This document shows positions 56,619-63,538 of a stretch of 64,000 nucleotides of DNA, in pieces. The position numbers and the translations under genes are program-made. Below the pieces are notes generated by a model. The model ran no database searches and had not been told where the DNA came from. It was given only the letters and a program-made list of their open reading frames with translations. Positions within the stretch are counted from its first letter, which is position 1. Each line of letters begins with the position of its first letter. Source of the stretch: a virus; the IMG/VR virus record IMGVR_UViG_3300034374_005671, positions 1 to 64,000 of that record; one strand, given 5' to 3'.

Positions 56619-57677
56619 CTACAAAATATCATTCAATGTATCATCAACTTGTTGAGGATTTTTTTCTTCCTCTTCAGGTTGCCTAACATCAAACAACTTC
56701 TCTACCCACACATCTTCGAATCCTTCCATATCTTCGATATCTCTAGACTTCAACATGTGATAGAAATAATTCCCTTCAGGGATAAAATGGTTATACTTAC
56801 CACCACCTTCTTCTATGAACTGCTCGTCAACGTACTGATAGGCGAACTTAGAGAACACCATGTACTTTCCTGTGGCTCCAACCTTGTAAGGGTTGTATAC
56901 CGCTAATACCAAGTCAGACAACTGAAACAATTGGTCTGACCCGTAGAAGTCTAGTTGGCGTGGTGCCTCTGATGGGTGGTTGCCAACTCTATCGAGTAAA
57001 TCTCTTTTGAGCTGCATCAGAGGTAGGAAGAATACATATGGGTGGTTTTTCTTGAGTTTGTTCATTTCTTCGAACAAAGCATCTATTTCTCCTTTTTCCC
57101 TTCCTTTTACCAAGCCAACGTGGTCGATGGTAATCATTACCTTCTTGTCTATATTAGATTGCAAAAACTCTGCCACCTCATCTCCGAACTGACGAGCTGT
57201 CACAGGTTCCTCATAATAGTACAATCCATCCCTCCTTTCTTGCTCACAGATGTCTTTTATGACTGTCAAGTTGTCTCCGTGTGGAGTATTGAACAGCACT
57301 TCTGACATCTTCATATCCGTCTTCTGCGTAATCTTCCTCAAAAGAAGCTTGTATACAGCAGACTCCCAATTACATCTCAATAGAACGACATCAGTATTAT
57401 TATCAATAACACTGTTCTCAATCTTCTGCATCAGGTACGTCTTACCGTGATTAGACAAACCTCCGATAGTCATTATCGTAGAAGGGAGAAACCCTCCAAG
57501 CAAGTGCCTATCTAACCACTCAAATCCTGTAGATATAGGAGCAATCTCTCCTGTCTGAAACTTGGCTATACTTCTTACAGCCTCATCTGTCTTCTCCTTA
57601 GCTGATTTAATTGGCATTGGCTTTACATTTTGTGTAGAGTCTGCTATCATCGATAGAAAACTTCCTAGCGTATGCAT
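56619..57677 (-). CDS. DnaB-type replicative helicase, RecA-like ATPase domain
   Basis: ATP-driven strand separation at the phage fork is the expected role. Counting from the ATG at 57677, the Walker A motif GGLSNHGKT is at residues 72-80. The sensor Glu region RCNWES is at 101-106, Walker B VMITIDHVG is at about 180-188 (Asp185), and an LMQLKRD motif (H3 Gln) is near 225. This is the C-terminal RecA domain of DnaB (SF4); the N-terminal primase-binding domain is missing, as in several crAss-like phage helicases. ATGs at 57650 and 57617 are also possible starts; the long form overlaps the preceding gene by 71 bases, the shortest by 11. The acidic C-terminus (PEEEEKNPQQVDD) is probably disordered. 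Confidence 0.88.
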   Translation of the reverse strand: MHTLGSFLSMIADSTQNVKPMPIKSAKEKTDEAVRSIAKFQTGEIAPISTGFEWLDRHLLGGFLPSTIMTIGGLSNHGKTYLMQKIENSVIDNNTDVVLLRCNWESAVYKLLLRKITQKTDMKMSEVLFNTPHGDNLTVIKDICEQERRDGLYYYEEPVTARQFGDEVAEFLQSNIDKKVMITIDHVGLVKGREKGEIDALFEEMNKLKKNHPYVFFLPLMQLKRDLLDRVGNHPSEAPRQLDFYGSDQLFQLSDLVLAVYNPYKVGATGKYMVFSKFAYQYVDEQFIEEGGGKYNHFIPEGNYFYHMLKSRDIEDMEGFEDVWVEKLFDVRQPEEEEKNPQQVDDTLNDIL

Positions 57678-58140
57678 TCGAAGGCTTCCAAATAAACAAG
57701 TCTAATCTAGCCGTGTATTCGGGGTCTGTCTGCATAAGATACTCCTCTACTGTTTCAACAATATGGTCAAAGGTAAACAAATTTTTTGTTTCTTCAACAA
57801 ACTGAGCAAACATTTTTAGTGCCTTGTTAGCACTACCCACGTTACGCCCATAGTCTTTGTATAGCTGTACTAATCTTAGGAAGGTAGCTTTTATCTCATC
57901 ACTAATTCCTGCTGTACCAACATCTCTTAGAAAGCCATTACCTTTTTTAGTTATCTTATACCAATTATCTTTCTTACGAGGTTCCACTAAACCTTCTCTA
58001 AGAAGAAGGCTCATATACTTCTCGACATGGTCAGAATCCATCCACAGCTTATCACAGTCGTTCTGTTTGACTGCAATAAGGAGAACAAATGAAGGATATG
58101 TCATCTGTGCTTTGTCGAGAACATCAAAGTTTATGTACAT
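57607..58140 (-). CDS. Hypothetical winged-helix-like protein upstream of the helicase
   Basis: The ATG at 58140 gives 177 residues; a TTG two codons earlier is possible but less likely. Residues about 10-75 (a helix with SFVLLIAVKQNDC, then VEKYMSLLLREGLVEPRKKDNWYKITKKGNGFLRD) follow the helix-helix-wing order of a winged helix-turn-helix. In these the recognition helix ends in 'LVE' and the wing has 'YKITKKG'. The C-terminal 100 residues are helical. Its position directly before the helicase suggests a helicase loader or initiator-type role, but that is inference from context only. Confidence 0.65.
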   Translation of the reverse strand: MYINFDVLDKAQMTYPSFVLLIAVKQNDCDKLWMDSDHVEKYMSLLLREGLVEPRKKDNWYKITKKGNGFLRDVGTAGISDEIKATFLRLVQLYKDYGRNVGSANKALKMFAQFVEETKNLFTFDHIVETVEEYLMQTDPEYTARLDLFIWKPSNAYARKFSIDDSRLYTKCKANAN

Positions 58141-58142
58141 AC

Positions 58143-58232
58143 TCAATCTTTTTTATCGGGAAATAGGTAATCAACTAGAGCTATCACTCCAAATACAATC
58201 ACAATTATCCCACCTATTACTAAAAGTTCCAT
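58143..58232 (-). CDS. Small single-pass membrane peptide, 29 aa
   Basis: ATG at 58232, TGA at 58143-58145. The peptide (MELLVIGGIIVIVFGVIALV, then DYLFPDKKD) is one hydrophobic helix of about 20 residues with a charged C-terminus, predicted N-out or N-in by charge with no clear bias. It fills the 95-base gap between the amidase and the winged-helix-like gene. A membrane peptide next to an amidase suggests a holin-like or lysis-regulating role, but sizes below 30 residues are unusual for holins. No family is recognised. Confidence 0.55.
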   Translation of the reverse strand: MELLVIGGIIVIVFGVIALVDYLFPDKKD

Positions 58233-58241
58233 TACTATAAT

Positions 58242-59123
58242 CTATAAACTAACTAACATGTCCATCATCTCCTGTTGGGGATGAATATCACACTTACCTG
58301 TGTTTGTGTTTGTATGGGATAGCACACCCTTAATCAAACCTCTGTACGCTTCTTCTTTCCATTCAAAAGCCTTAGCACCTTCCTTCTTAATCCATCTAGG
58401 AAGTCCCTCACGGATATCAATACCATCTCTCTCAGCAATGAAGTATAACCACTCCCGAACTTTCTCTATCTGTGCATCTGAGAACCTGTGCCACTGACTC
58501 ATACCTTTGAAAGGTTCAGCTAAAGTTACAAATTGAGAAGGGTCTGCTTTTACCCCTGCCCAAGTCTTACCTTCTTTAAGATAACCCCAGTTGCAAATTT
58601 CTAATCCTACAGAATGCTCGTGCATATACTGAGAACCATTTCTACCGATGTGCCAAGCATACGCTCCTGATGGGAATGCCTGTACCATTCTGCCATCGTA
58701 TGTATCATCGTCACCCTTAATAGAAGGACCTCCCAAAACAAACTCAGTTGCAATACGTCCTCTACTATCTCTGCCCCAATGGTCAATACACTTGTAAGGG
58801 TTATGCCATCCTGCTGTAAAGTGCAAGAACGCATACTCCTTTGTGGTAGGACCGTTTAGATACTCTCCTGTGGGCAGGTAATGAGTATCATAAGCAAACT
58901 TCGAGTCGATAGCTTTATCTACGGTCAAATCCGTATCTAGCAGACTCATCGCCTCTAGTGTCTTAGGACCAACAATCCCATCAACTACTAAACCTCTGAC
59001 CTTTTGAAAGGTCTTTACTGCATCCTCTGTTTGAGGACCAAATATGCCATCTACATCGATAGCACCCAAAAAGGACTGAATTTCCATTACCATTCGTCCT
59101 CTACTTCCCATTCTATAAACCAT
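58242..59123 (-). CDS. N-acetylmuramoyl-L-alanine amidase with peptidoglycan-binding domain
   Basis: Cuts the amide bond between N-acetylmuramic acid and L-alanine, so it is the likely endolysin. Residues 5-62 are a PG_binding_1 domain (VMEIQSFLGAIDVDGIFGPQTEDAV, with a second half-repeat VDGIVGPKTLEAM). Residues about 95-290 are an Amidase_2/PGRP catalytic domain. Zinc-ligand candidates are His101 in FLHFTAGW and the C-terminal HTNTNTGKCDIHPQ region (His270, Cys278), with conserved HSVGLEICNWG in between. There is no signal peptide, so export would depend on a holin or equivalent. It overlaps the previous gene by 11 bases. Confidence 0.9.
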   Translation of the reverse strand: MVYRMGSRGRMVMEIQSFLGAIDVDGIFGPQTEDAVKTFQKVRGLVVDGIVGPKTLEAMSLLDTDLTVDKAIDSKFAYDTHYLPTGEYLNGPTTKEYAFLHFTAGWHNPYKCIDHWGRDSRGRIATEFVLGGPSIKGDDDTYDGRMVQAFPSGAYAWHIGRNGSQYMHEHSVGLEICNWGYLKEGKTWAGVKADPSQFVTLAEPFKGMSQWHRFSDAQIEKVREWLYFIAERDGIDIREGLPRWIKKEGAKAFEWKEEAYRGLIKGVLSHTNTNTGKCDIHPQQEMMDMLVSL

Positions 59124-59376
59124 GATTGTAATCTTTATAAGTTATTGAAATCAGTTTATCTAAATAAACTCTTGCCTTCTCTAAATCCTCCAAACCATTC
59201 TTAGATTTGTGGCGAGTCACGTACTTGATAATATTCCCTTCGAAGAAATCCAAGTTGTGAGCTGCGATATAATCCCAAGTTTCTATGTTCTTGTTGTAGA
59301 ACTTAGGATGTGTAGTGCCACTCCTCTTTGGGCTGTGTGGATTATCCATTAAAGGGTCTCTAGTGTTTTGTCCCAT
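59113..59376 (-). CDS. DUF3310 family protein
   Basis: The start chosen is the ATG at 59376, one base after the preceding stop, giving 87 residues; an in-frame ATG at 59427 would overlap the previous gene. The core matches the DUF3310 pattern: HPKFYNKNIETWDYI, LDFFEGNIIKYVTRHKSKNG and LEDLEKARVYLDKLI ('hPxxY-x-x-x-I-E-x-x-D', 'G-N-x-x-K-Y-x-x-R', 'K-N-G-x-x-D-L-x-K-A-x-x-Y-L'). The family is widespread in phages and sometimes labelled nucleotide kinase, but its activity is not established; the fold is predicted to be related to MazG-like helical NTP pyrophosphohydrolases. It probably acts on nucleotides during replication. Confidence 0.85.
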   Translation of the reverse strand: MGQNTRDPLMDNPHSPKRSGTTHPKFYNKNIETWDYIAAHNLDFFEGNIIKYVTRHKSKNGLEDLEKARVYLDKLISITYKDYNHGL

Positions 59377-59377
59377 A

Positions 59378-59563
59378 CTATTTATTCTTTGCGACACTAT
59401 ACTCAGTATTGTTGTCTGCGTTAACATTCAAGAGGTCTACTAGTTTTTTAGCCTCTTCTTTCGATTCTAAGTTTAGTACAACTCCCAAACTGTCTAACAA
59501 ATATACGCTAGAAGAAGGTAATTGAGAGTGTACTTTAACTTTTTTTATGATTTTATATCCCAT
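59378..59563 (-). CDS. Small hypothetical protein, 61 aa
   Basis: A protein of 61 residues that overlaps the end of the M23 gene by 11 bases and is followed one base after its TAG by the DUF3310 gene, so it is tightly packed in the operon. It contains a beta-strand pair (YKIIKKVKVHSQLP; VYLLDSLGVVLNL), then a helix (SKEEAKKLVDLLN). The strand-strand-helix order is that of many small phage accessory proteins. No family or function is recognised. Confidence 0.65.
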   Translation of the reverse strand: MGYKIIKKVKVHSQLPSSSVYLLDSLGVVLNLESKEEAKKLVDLLNVNADNNTEYSVAKNK

Positions 59564-60263
59564 GGGTAATATAGTGTCTACCTTTTTTAATTAAATTAAT
59601 ACTATCGCTCACAAGGGTTGAATCATCCAAGTTGATTATCAACTCAGGGTCGATAGGCACACCTAAGAATCTTGTTTCCAAGTGAAGGTGGGGACCTGTA
59701 GAACGCCCTGTGGACCCAACTAGTCCAATTGCATCCCCTGCTTCTAGTGTGTCTCCTTGTTCTACAAATAATTTTCTGTGGTGGGCATAGTAAGTCTCAA
59801 GACCATTGAAGTGTCTTATAATAACTAAGTTACCATAACCTCCGTTATAACCCCTCTTTGAATACCTTACTACTCCAGGAAACATACTTTTCGTAGTGTC
59901 CCTGTTATTGTATGCTATGTCGATACCATCGTGACTTCTGCCCCAACGCCATCCGTATCCGCTTGTCATTCTCCCATCTACAGGGTAACAATACTCGTGT
60001 TTGTGAGTCACTAAGGGAAGTGTTACAGTATCAGGGGCATCATAATCCCTGTAATGCAATCTATCCCACGAATACGTAGAATCATACAACGTATCGCCCA
60101 TAAGAACTGCTGTATCCAAATCAAACGTAGAGTCTACAATTATAGCAGTCTCTATATCGTAATAATTGTTTACAGTCTTACTGTTTAGCGATGCCCAAAC
60201 CCATAGCATCAATACAGTAATCAATACTAATTTCCAATCAATCATATTTACTTTATGTTCCAT
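59553..60263 (-). CDS. M23 family metallopeptidase (lysostaphin-like), membrane-anchored
   Basis: Cleaves peptide cross-links in peptidoglycan. Residues about 8-26 (IDWKLVLITVLMLWVWASLN) form an N-terminal membrane or signal anchor. Residues about 92-210 are the M23 domain: MTSGYGWRWGRSHDGIDIAY has the HxxxD motif (His111, Asp115), followed by GNLVIIRHFNGLETYYAHH and the HxH motif in GPHLHLE (His192, His194). All three zinc ligands are present, so it is probably active. Its ATG lies 3 bases after the stop of the endonuclease gene. With the amidase downstream it makes a lysis pair, though tail-associated use is also possible. Confidence 0.9.
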   Translation of the reverse strand: MEHKVNMIDWKLVLITVLMLWVWASLNSKTVNNYYDIETAIIVDSTFDLDTAVLMGDTLYDSTYSWDRLHYRDYDAPDTVTLPLVTHKHEYCYPVDGRMTSGYGWRWGRSHDGIDIAYNNRDTTKSMFPGVVRYSKRGYNGGYGNLVIIRHFNGLETYYAHHRKLFVEQGDTLEAGDAIGLVGSTGRSTGPHLHLETRFLGVPIDPELIINLDDSTLVSDSINLIKKGRHYITHGI

Positions 60264-60265
60264 AA

Positions 60266-60349
60266 TTATTTTGCTTCATACCATGATGTGCCAATATTGG
60301 CTTCTGCCCCCATCTCCACTAATCCACTACTAAGATAGTAATTTCCTCC
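60266..60349 (-). repeat. Displaced copy of the DNA polymerase 3' end, fused to the endonuclease
   Basis: The last 28 codons of the endonuclease gene match the last 28 codons of the DNA polymerase (61281-61364). By eye 21 of 28 residues are identical (AEANIGxSWYEAK at the end) and 61 of 84 bases match. The family A polymerase end is normal in the polymerase, so this copy is the odd one. Confidence 0.9.
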
Positions 60350-61093
60350 TCTGCTATCCTCCACTTCTCCAAAACTTTTAATACACAATTCTACACCACC
60401 TGTCCTACATTCCGTCATACCCTCAAAATCAATAGAGGGTGTGTACTTGTATTCTTTTGTCAAACGTAATAATTTTTTTTCTAATTCCCAAATTTTAGAA
60501 GCTTCGTTTTCCACGATAGCGACTACTTTGTATTCATAAGGTAGTCTTCCTGAAAAACGTTTCTCCAAAGTATCCCCTGTTATGCCTATTTTGTAGAACA
60601 CCTCCTCATCTTTATTCAATTCTAAGATATATAATTTAGGGTTTTTTTCATTGCTCTTTTCTACCCATCTGTCTTTCTTGTAAGCAGAGTAGTAACCACA
60701 CTTAGGACAACCATGCCCCCTCTGATGGTGTAATGGTTGTTGCCAAAACTCTCCGTGGGTGGGGCAAGTAATTTTCATATCTTCTTGAGAGAGAGTAATG
60801 GTTTCGGGGTGATAAGTGTATTTACCCCCATGAACTGTTTTAAACTGTTTTATTTTTTCTAAAGGCTTTATACTATCTCTTTCTTTTATGTAATCGGCAT
60901 AACATTTTTTACAGCCTGTGTTTACACTTCTTAAATGTAATTGAGGAGAGGTTTCAAACTCAGTATTATGTTTATTACAAAAAACATTTATGCTATTTTT
61001 AGAACCTTTAATTACATCAGGATAAGAAAACTTATCACCATGCATATCTCTGAACCTTTCAATCCAGTCTTTAGTTGTCAGATACTTTCCCAT
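60266..61093 (-). CDS. Homing-endonuclease-like protein (DUF723 zinc motifs + GIY-YIG-type domain) fused to a polymerase tail
   Basis: A protein of 275 residues. Residues about 28-60 and 100-140 carry two DUF723-like treble-clef units (VFCNKHNTEF ... CKKCYADYI; ITCPTHGEFWQQPLHHQRGHGCPKCGYYS), typical DNA-binding parts of phage homing enzymes. Residues about 145-235 have the T5orf172/GIY-YIG-like order KLYILELNKDEEVFYKIGIT, R-containing helix, KIWELEKKLLRL and FEGMTECR. The last 28 residues are a second, diverged copy of the DNA polymerase C-terminus. The module lies directly downstream of the polymerase gene, its target by inference. The start overlaps the ribbon-helix-helix gene by 23 bases. 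The DNA appears more AT-rich than its neighbours, consistent with recent transfer. Confidence 0.82.
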   Translation of the reverse strand: MGKYLTTKDWIERFRDMHGDKFSYPDVIKGSKNSINVFCNKHNTEFETSPQLHLRSVNTGCKKCYADYIKERDSIKPLEKIKQFKTVHGGKYTYHPETITLSQEDMKITCPTHGEFWQQPLHHQRGHGCPKCGYYSAYKKDRWVEKSNEKNPKLYILELNKDEEVFYKIGITGDTLEKRFSGRLPYEYKVVAIVENEASKIWELEKKLLRLTKEYKYTPSIDFEGMTECRTGGVELCIKSFGEVEDSRGGNYYLSSGLVEMGAEANIGTSWYEAK

Positions 61094-61226
61094 TGTCTTG
61101 CTCCATTGCTTTTATTATAACCATTCTAATATAGGAAGACATATCAAGTCCTAGCTTATCAGCCGCCTTTCTTACTCTTTCTTTTAACTCAGAATCAGTT
61201 CTTACTATTATTTGTACTTCTTTCAT
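61071..61226 (-). CDS. Ribbon-helix-helix repressor / antitoxin-like protein, 51 aa
   Basis: ATG at 61226, TAA at 61071-61073. The sequence MKEVQIIVRTDSELKERVRK, then AADKLGLDMSSYIRMVIIKAM has the RHH order: a beta strand (VQIIVRT), helix A (SELKERVRKAADKLG) and a turn with helix B (DMSSYIRMVI). This is the DNA-binding fold of Arc/MetJ, RelB/DinJ-type antitoxins. It overlaps the endonuclease start by 23 bases, so the two are co-expressed. It probably represses its own promoter and the endonuclease. There is no toxin-like partner besides the endonuclease itself. Confidence 0.85.
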   Translation of the reverse strand: MKEVQIIVRTDSELKERVRKAADKLGLDMSSYIRMVIIKAMEQDNGKVSDN

Positions 61227-61229
61227 AAT

Positions 61230-61267
61230 TACAATGTTACTACAATTTTATCAATTATCCAAATTTA
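61230..61267 (-). promoter_or_regulatory. Promoter-like and operator-like sequence before the RHH gene
   Basis: Reading leftward, TAAATTTG (61267-61260) matches the Bacteroidota -7 element TAnnTTTG exactly. Nearer the start codon, ATTGTA occurs twice (61246-61241 and 61235-61230), 11 bases apart, i.e. one helical turn, as expected for a tandem ribbon-helix-helix operator. A well-spaced -33 TTG is not evident. Confidence 0.5.
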
Positions 61268-61280
61268 TTACAAAATACTT

Positions 61281-61364
61281 TTATTTTGCCTCGTACCAAG
61301 AGTCTCCTATATTCGCCTCTGCCTTAATATCTACTAAGCCACTTGTTAAATAGTATTGTCCACC
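61281..61364 (-). repeat. DNA polymerase 3' end, partner of the displaced copy at 60266-60349
   Basis: These are the last 28 codons of the polymerase gene. Together with the copy at the end of the endonuclease they form direct repeats that bracket the RHH/endonuclease module (about 0.9 kb between them). Both copies lie in frame at the end of an open reading frame. Confidence 0.9.
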
Positions 61365-63305
61365 TTTAATCATGCAGTCCTCAAGCACTTTTTTATACTC
61401 ATCTACTAGGCTTTCATCCACCTCAAGAACAAATTCATCATGGGGTATATTACATATTCTTACCTTTCGAAAATGTCCATTGTCTACTATATAATCAAAA
61501 AGTAAACAAGCGGCTCGTTTTGTCATATGTGCTGAAGTCGCTTGAACAGGGTTGTTCAAGGCCAACCTGAAGTATTTTCCTTGCCAAGAAAAGTACTTAG
61601 AAAGTTTAGGTCTCATCTTTGTATATACCTTGTATGCCTCTTTGTTTACTACGGTATATGTCTCTCCTTTCTCTTCAGCCTCTTTTTTCTTGTTAGCTTC
61701 TACTTTACCTGCCTTGTACAGCTTCTTATCAGCTTCTCCTGTAGCATCCATCCATTTTTTAAGGTCAAGGAATTGGTCAAACCAAGGAAGGTCTAATTTA
61801 AAACCATCTGCTGATTCTACCCACCCATTCTCAATGGATTCTTGCAGTTTCTTTCTGCCCCAAGTATATACTCCAGGATGTAGTTCTTTGTATAGCTGTT
61901 CTAATCGTTCCCCTTCCTTTACCTCGATATTAAGACTCTTAGCTGCTGTAAAGCCTGTCCCACCATACGAGAAACAGAAGCGAGGTGCTTTGGAGAACTG
62001 CCTTTTATCTTTATGGTTGTTTTTAATTTCATCGTCAGTTAATTCTTGCAGTTCAGGGAATATCAATCTTGCGAATGCAGAGTGTAAATCATCTCCATTC
62101 TTGATTGAGGATATCATCATTGCATCTTGGTGGAGGTCAGCACCGACCACATTTTCTTGGCCTTCGTAGTCAGCCACGACCATTTTATATCCATGTGTAG
62201 CCACAAAGCAATCCCTAGTTCTCTTATTAGCTGGAAAATTAAGAATATTAACCCCGCCACGCCTAGTAGAAATTCTAGCAGTATCCAGCACAGGATTAAA
62301 ATCAGTATAAATTCTGCCATCTTTAATTTTATTTAAAATGTTTTCTCCGTATGTAGATACATCATGCTCTGCTTGTTTGTATGTTAACCATAACTCTACG
62401 AAAGGGTGGCTACTTCTCCTAAGAACATCCTTGTGTAGAGTCTTCTTGTCAGGGTTCTCATCCGATTGTACATCAATACCAAACTCCTCAAAGATAGGAA
62501 TCATTTGTAGAGATGACGACAATAAGGGGATGATACGTGGAGAGCTATCAAACATATCTATCTGTCTGTCCCTATATTTAGGTAACTCGTCATAGACAAA
62601 TTTGACCACATCATCCTTAGCTTTTTCTAGAGCAATCTTGTCTTGCTCAATTTTATCTTTCCATTTAGCTTCTGATATTGGGATACCACACTGCTCCATA
62701 TAGGCAAGAGCTCTGATATATCGACAATGTAGCTTGAATGTTGGTACACATCCTCTGTCTCGCAACCTTTCCCCTAAAACTTTAACTAATTCTAATACTT
62801 TGTCTACGTCATTGAAAGCATATCGAATAGCTTTTGGATTTGACAATTGGGTCTTAGCAATGTTCTTTTGCTCACTCTTATCATAGCTGATACCCAACTC
62901 ACGCTCCATCACAAAACCAAAACCGTGTCTTGTAATTAAACCGTTTCCGTTGTAAAGTATTTTACTTGCAATAAATGTATCGTAAACTTTTTTAGGTACA
63001 AAGTTATATTTGTATAACCACCCAAGGTCGAATGTAAGGTTGTGACCAACCAATGTCTTGCCTTCCAGGAAAGGAGCCACCTCATCAAATGTTATCTCTC
63101 CTCCTAATTGTTGAAGGTCTATAATATAGTTGTCCTTCCCTGTACCTATCTGCACAGAGAACATATGACCGTCTATAGGTTTGAGGGAGGTAGTCTCCGA
63201 GTCAAACGCAATAACATCAGGTAGCACCATATCTTCTAAGGTGCAATAATTGTACGCTCCTATCTTCTCAAAGAAAGGACGATTGTTTGTTATGATATAA
63301 TTCAT
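61281..63305 (-). CDS. Family A DNA polymerase with 3'-5' exonuclease
   Basis: Replicative polymerase, 674 residues. Exonuclease motifs are intact: ExoI FDSET (Asp35, Glu37), ExoII GHNLTFDLG (Asn89, Asp93), ExoIII YAFND (Tyr162, Asp166). Polymerase motif A is VVADYEGQENVVGAD (Asp379; Glu384 at the position of E. coli Glu710). Motif B is RQFSKAPRFCFSYGG (Arg435, Lys439, Tyr447), and motif C is IPHDEF (His622-Asp623-Glu624). A charged, Lys/Glu-rich insertion of about 30 residues precedes the last third. The C-terminus ends IGDSWYEAK as is usual for family A. The start overlaps the upstream gene (ATGA). A homing-endonuclease module lies immediately downstream. Confidence 0.95.
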   Translation of the reverse strand: MNYIITNNRPFFEKIGAYNYCTLEDMVLPDVIAFDSETTSLKPIDGHMFSVQIGTGKDNYIIDLQQLGGEITFDEVAPFLEGKTLVGHNLTFDLGWLYKYNFVPKKVYDTFIASKILYNGNGLITRHGFGFVMERELGISYDKSEQKNIAKTQLSNPKAIRYAFNDVDKVLELVKVLGERLRDRGCVPTFKLHCRYIRALAYMEQCGIPISEAKWKDKIEQDKIALEKAKDDVVKFVYDELPKYRDRQIDMFDSSPRIIPLLSSSLQMIPIFEEFGIDVQSDENPDKKTLHKDVLRRSSHPFVELWLTYKQAEHDVSTYGENILNKIKDGRIYTDFNPVLDTARISTRRGGVNILNFPANKRTRDCFVATHGYKMVVADYEGQENVVGADLHQDAMMISSIKNGDDLHSAFARLIFPELQELTDDEIKNNHKDKRQFSKAPRFCFSYGGTGFTAAKSLNIEVKEGERLEQLYKELHPGVYTWGRKKLQESIENGWVESADGFKLDLPWFDQFLDLKKWMDATGEADKKLYKAGKVEANKKKEAEEKGETYTVVNKEAYKVYTKMRPKLSKYFSWQGKYFRLALNNPVQATSAHMTKRAACLLFDYIVDNGHFRKVRICNIPHDEFVLEVDESLVDEYKKVLEDCMIKGGQYYLTSGLVDIKAEANIGDSWYEAK

Positions 63306-63538
63306 TCATCAGGATTCTCGTCAGGGGTCAAACAATCCCCTTTAAAAAATATCTCCTTGCTTAGAACTTCTTCTAGCTGTAATAACTCATCATCTTCCAA
63401 ATCATACACATCGATGTAGTCAGGAACTGAACCTGTAGCTAACAGTCCTGCTAATCTAACTAGGTCATCTTCACATCTAACCTCTTTCCCATATATGTAA
63501 AGACAGCAGTCTTTTACTTCAAATTTTTTACTTGACAT
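63302..63538 (-). CDS. Small acidic hypothetical protein between helicase and polymerase
   Basis: A protein of 78 residues overlapping both neighbours by a few bases (ATGA at the polymerase start), so translation is coupled. A short strand region (VKDCCLYIYGKEVR) is followed by a helix (EDDLVRLAGLLATGSVPDYIDVY) and an acidic stretch (LEDDELLQLEEVL), ending in acidic residues. No domain is recognised. Its place between SF2 helicase and DNA polymerase suggests a replication accessory. Confidence 0.7.
   Translation of the reverse strand: MSSKKFEVKDCCLYIYGKEVRCEDDLVRLAGLLATGSVPDYIDVYDLEDDELLQLEEVLSKEIFFKGDCLTPDENPDE

Noticed and set aside
56358-57450. Rightward open frames opposite the helicase and small acidic gene
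   Set aside because: They overlap well-supported leftward genes completely, lack recognisable domains and have hydrophobic, Ile/Leu/Phe-rich composition typical of antisense frames.
60266-61280. Group I intron or intein in the polymerase gene
   Set aside because: The polymerase frame is complete and ends with its normal tail before the module; there are no intein splice-junction residues and the copies of the tail are both at gene ends.
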